This document shows positions 60,409-64,000 of a DNA stretch of 64,000 bases, one piece after another. Origin of the DNA: Arcuatula senhousia (taxonomy: Eukaryota > Mollusca > Bivalvia > Mytilida > Mytilidae); the NCBI GenBank assembly GCA_963971305.1, contig OZ020309.1, positions 7,185,001 through 7,249,000 of the forward strand, in the 5' to 3' direction. The position numbers and the translations under genes are program-made. Positions within the stretch are counted from its first letter, which is position 1, and every line of letters begins with the position of its first letter. The notes under the pieces were generated by a model, which was not told the origin of the DNA, did not search any database, and saw only the letters and a list, made by a program, of their open reading frames with translations.

Positions 60409-60649
60409 GGGACCGACCATTTAACTTGAAGTGGGGGGGGCTTGGTTATTCCTAAAAAAAATATTATGAAAATAATTTTTAATGAAAAAAAATATTCTGA
60501 AGAAAGATGTTTGCCATATGAAATAATGTTAATAATGAAAAAAAAAAAATTCTGTCACGATGCATTTTTTCTGTGCTATGGCCCATGGGTGGATTTTTTC
60601 TGACCAAATCAAAAAACCAAGGCCCCCTTCAAGTTAAATGGTCCGTCCC
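60409..60649. mobile_element. 241-bp Harbinger-like MITE
   Basis: Ends GGGAC(C/G)GACCATTTAACTTG in inverted orientation, about 30 bp, flanked by TAA on both sides (60406-60408, 60650-60652). Noncoding. Confidence 0.75.
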
Positions 60650-60802
60650 TAATGATTTTTTTAGCCAATCTTTTAACATGTTTAAATAATATATATAAAA
60701 AAAACACTGAAACCCTAGAGCATGACTTGAGGTCCCCCTCTGGCAAAACATTTTGACCTTGAGGCTTTGACCACAAAACCAATATACTTTTCTCTTACTT
60801 AT

Positions 60803-61445
60803 ACGCTCCCGAAGGGAGCGATAATGGTAGAAATGTCAATATTCTAGTTGTACTATGGGCTCAATTTTCCTTCAACGTCCGGTAAATCACACGCAGTTTC
60901 CCGGACTTTCTGCGTCTTTTTAACGCTTTTTTCTTTGAAAATTCCCGACGTCATTAAGCGCACAAAGGACCCACAAGAAAAACTACTTTGTTTTTATTTT
61001 CGAATAAGAATTTGTTTCAATTAATTGCCCAATAAACATTTGAAAACTTATTTTAGCTTGTAAAATATTTAAGGATACGTTCAAACTTCGGGAGCGTCAC
61101 AGGTTTAACCTGCATCATATTACTAAAATATATAGTTGTTTTTATCTTATTTTAAACCATGTAAACATGTTAAAATAAAATACATAAAAAACGTCACTTA
61201 TTTGCTTATGTTTAGTGTTCTTACTCTAAGTTGCCTTGAATTTATCATTTTAAAATTATAATTTTTCTACATGCTCATCATAATGGTAGAAAAGTCAAAT
61301 ATTTAGTTGTACTATGAGGTGAATTTTCCTTACATGTCGAGTAAAGCACTCTTACTTTCCCAAACTTTCAGCGTCTTTTTACGCTTTTTTCTTTGTAAAT
61401 TTTATATATCATTGAGAGCACACATGACCCATAAAATTTAGTTTT
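60803..61445. repeat. Diverged tandem pair with ATAATGGTAGAAA unit (period about 445 bp)
   Basis: ATAATGGTAGAAATGTCAAT..TAGTTGTACTATG..CTTTCTGCGTCTTTTTAACG at 60821 recurs at 61280 as ATAATGGTAGAAAAGTCAAA..CTTTCAGCGTCTTTTTACGC. The left unit is bracketed by CGCTCCCGAAGGGAGCG and CTTCGGGAGCG, a hairpin head and a partial inverse, as in Pearl-like elements. Confidence 0.5.
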
Positions 61446-61800
61446 TTTACCTGCATTGCCGAAGGCGAAAGCAGGTCTAGTAGTCAGGTCAATACGTCCG
61501 TCCTACGCGCTATGGGGTGCCTGTCTTGTGTAATCTGAATCTCAAAAACCAAACGCTAGATCTTTCTGAAATTTTACACAGTGATTACAGATATATTGAA
61601 GATGTGCACCTCCCCTTTTGGAGTCATTTTATAATTTCGTTTAGAAATTAGGGGTTCAAAAAAGCTAGAGTACAGAATAGACAGACAGTCCATACATGTA
61701 CATGTACAATGGTTAGGCAAAACCAATATTTTTATTCTGAGTCCAAGTTACGACTTACGTCCCTCAAACAGGTGTGCCTGCCTCATATTATGTACCTTTA
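61446..61800 (+). repeat. Repeat with CTGCATTGCCGAAGGCGAAAG head
   Basis: The head CCTGCATTGCCGAAGGCGAAAGCAGG forms a hairpin, followed by ACGTCCGTCC and TCTGAAATTTTACACAGTGA. It has the style of the other hairpin-headed elements. Right end undefined. Confidence 0.4.
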
Positions 61801-62434
61801 ATGAAATAAAGTTGTCAAACTAAAAAAAAACATAATTTAGCCGGCGTACGATCGCGACTGTACATACTGATGACTACTGTATACAGTAAAAATCAATATC
61901 TCTATGACTTTAGATAACAATCCCTTTTTATTTTGATATTTCTTTTTCAAATTTCCATTAAATCTGGAGTATTTCATACCTATTTTGGCTATAAACTATC
62001 TTTTACCTTCAAATTCCGATTTTCGATTAAAAATTCAATGACCGGAAGTGCCAAACGTGGCCGGAAGTTGTCAAAACAGCTAATTTATGTATGTGTTATT
62101 CGATACTGTAAAAGAAAAACGGCTACTTTGGGTATTTTTTTTCTTAATATACTCGTTTTTGTAGTATTCATTTTTTTTTCATAAATGATATTGGATGTTT
62201 CCAAATGACCAAATTCCACCACAATGGCAACCACCTTGGTTTTGGCCACCACTGAACAACTACATGTACAACCAAAAATATTGATAATGTAATTGAAAGA
62301 TGTACAATTGCTTTTTTGTTTTATTTTGCCATTTCTTTTTGTTTTTTGTGTTTTTGTATTCCCATGTGCAGTTAATGTGAATAGATACATATACATGTAA
62401 TCATGTACATTGTTAATCAAGAATTTCATTTATT

Positions 62435-64000
62435 TCAATTCAATTCAATTCAATCTTTATTGTCATATAAACTATATATACAGTTTGTGACAGTATAACA
62501 TAGACATAAACAGACATACATACAAATACACATGTAACAAGTTGAAAAAATATATATATACATTATGAAGCAAATGTTTAAGGTTCCCCTGTCCTCAGTT
62601 CTATAGACTTTTTAATAAAGGATCCTAATTTATTTACCTCTGTTGGTGTTGATGGGTTTAATATGTATATAATTTTTTCACTGATGTTTAGGTCTTTAAA
62701 AAAGCTATTAAAAGAAAGAAACTCAAAATATTCTTTTTTTAAGTTTGAATTAATATTACAGTGTAATAAAAAGTGGATCTCATCATCTAATAATTTACAT
62801 TTTTGGCAAAGTCTTTCTTCCCTGGGTATTTTAAAATGCCTTCCCTTTTCAATTAACAATACATGATCACTTATTCTTAATTTAGTAATTAACCTCCTAA
62901 ATTCAAAATCTGAAATGGATAAATAAGGTTTAGTTAGAAAGTTAATATTTAGTTTTTTATAGAAAAAAAGTTTGCTTTTTTCATCTATACTATTTAATTT
63001 ATCTTTAAAAAGTTTTATGTAATATGTATGCATTTGGCATTTGATGTACTTTTTAATATTGTTTAGACTTTTCTGGTCTCTGCAAACTTTCAGTCTCTCT
63101 ATATCGATTTCAGATTCTGAAAGGATATCTTTTGCATATGAGACCCATGTGTACATGCCACTAGCATCTAAAGATTCTGATAGTTGAAATGATTCTTCTA
63201 AAAGAGGGTTTAAATCAGATGTAAATAAACGTGCCAAGTACATTAATGATTGTACTTTTATATGGCAATCTATTGGAAGTCTACCAAGTTCAGTTCTCAC
63301 TCCAAAATTTGAGGAATTCTTATTGACACCAAGGACATATTTGCAATATCCTAGGTGTAATCTTTCTAGGTGAATTTTGTCAATGAAATCAAATGGATCT
63401 ATGTATTTTCCTGAAATCAAAGCTCTTTTTTTTGCTTTGAAATAAGCTGAATATGAATCCGAGTAAGTTACTTCAGAATTGTAAGTCAAGATAGGCTTTA
63501 CCATATTATCAAATAGATTATTTGATACATTTACAGGTAGGTTATTCAAAGAGTTTGTATAGGATTTAATAGAAAACATAACCTTCCTAGCTTTATTGGT
63601 TAGGTCATTTATGCTATGACTGAGATTGCCATTCGATCTAATGAGTAGTCCTAGATAGCGGTATTCTTCCACATTTTCAATGTTTTCATTTTTAAATTTT
63701 ATTACAAAAGGATCAGATTTATGTTTCCTTTTTGAGAATATCATGCTTTTAGTTTTATTAACATTTAAAGAAAGTTGCCAGTTTTCACAAAAAGAGGCAA
63801 CCTTATCAATACTGGTTTGAAGACCCTCTTTGGTTTCTGAGAGTAAAAGTAGGTCATCAGCAAAAAGAAGGCACCCTAATTTACTATTTACAATACTTAG
63901 TGGGTTTGACATGTTACTATCCAATTCAGCTGTTATATCATTTATAAAAATGTTAAACAAAGTGGGACTCAATGAGTCTCCTTGTTTGACACCCCTTGAA
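62435..64000 (-). mobile_element. Non-LTR retrotransposon (LINE), 3' part, continues past the window
   Basis: The - strand frame is open from the edge to the stop at 62578 (about 473 residues). It carries reverse transcriptase blocks RGVKQGDSLSPTLFN, CLLFADDLLLLSETKEGLQT (catalytic FADD), LNVNKTKSMIF and EEYRYLGLLI, then a thumb and a C-terminal CQKC..D.IHFLLHC zinc-knuckle-like motif. Downstream is a short UTR with AATAAAG and an (ATTGA)n tail at about 62437-62456. The intact frame suggests a young copy. Its clade (CR1/L2-like versus other) needs the missing 5' half. Confidence 0.9.

Overview
The window is animal nuclear DNA, most likely from a bivalve mollusc and plausibly a mussel. It is AT-rich, has many short GT-AG introns, carries a B-box/beta-propeller gene of the kind that is expanded in bivalves, and is dense in Pearl-like/Helentron-type elements with (GTCC)n tracts and internal tandem repeats. 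The species call is an inference. No tRNA, rRNA, CRISPR or prokaryotic feature was recognised.

Layout. (1) 390-13046, + strand: the last 13 exons (about 418 residues) of TOPBP1, covering BRCT7 and BRCT8 and ending at a polyA signal at 13077. (2) 13200-15620: decayed tandem repeats; 15620-17230: AT-rich DNA with nothing recognised. (3) 17596-19086, + strand: a TRIM-like B-box/coiled-coil/propeller gene with an uninterrupted coding exon. Its 3' end and downstream DNA are duplicated in tandem (1332 bp twice). (4) 59072 down to 21878, - strand: the complete beta-COP gene COPB1, 21 coding exons whose phases all join to give 959 residues. (5) 37572-44926, + strand: a PHYHIP/PHYHIPL-like gene (5 exons, 490 residues) interleaved head-on with COPB1. 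Its intron 1 spans COPB1 exons 5 and 4, and its last exons lie in COPB1 intron 3. (6) COPB1 intron 1 holds a 9.25-kb element with CACTA-type ends and inverted repeats of about 640 bp, full of nested insertions (a LINE RNase H fragment, a SINE-like retroposon and several MITEs). (7) 59100-64000: intergenic repeats and the 3' half of a LINE with a reverse transcriptase, running off the right edge.

The genes are unrelated in function: TOPBP1 is a DNA-damage scaffold, COPB1 is part of the COPI vesicle coat, and the PHYHIP-like role is unknown. What links the window is a recurrent structural event. At least five times, an exon-intron boundary has been tandemly amplified together with its splice site: 78-bp and 105-bp arrays and an old exon-tail duplicate in TOPBP1, and in COPB1 a 64-bp acceptor array and a 51-copy, 82-bp donor array with 8-unit higher-order periodicity. 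I regard this as the most notable feature. It is either a local mutational habit that makes minisatellites out of splice sites, or partly an assembly effect. Exons were found by reading splice sites and conserved protein sequence by eye; no database search or alignment program was run.
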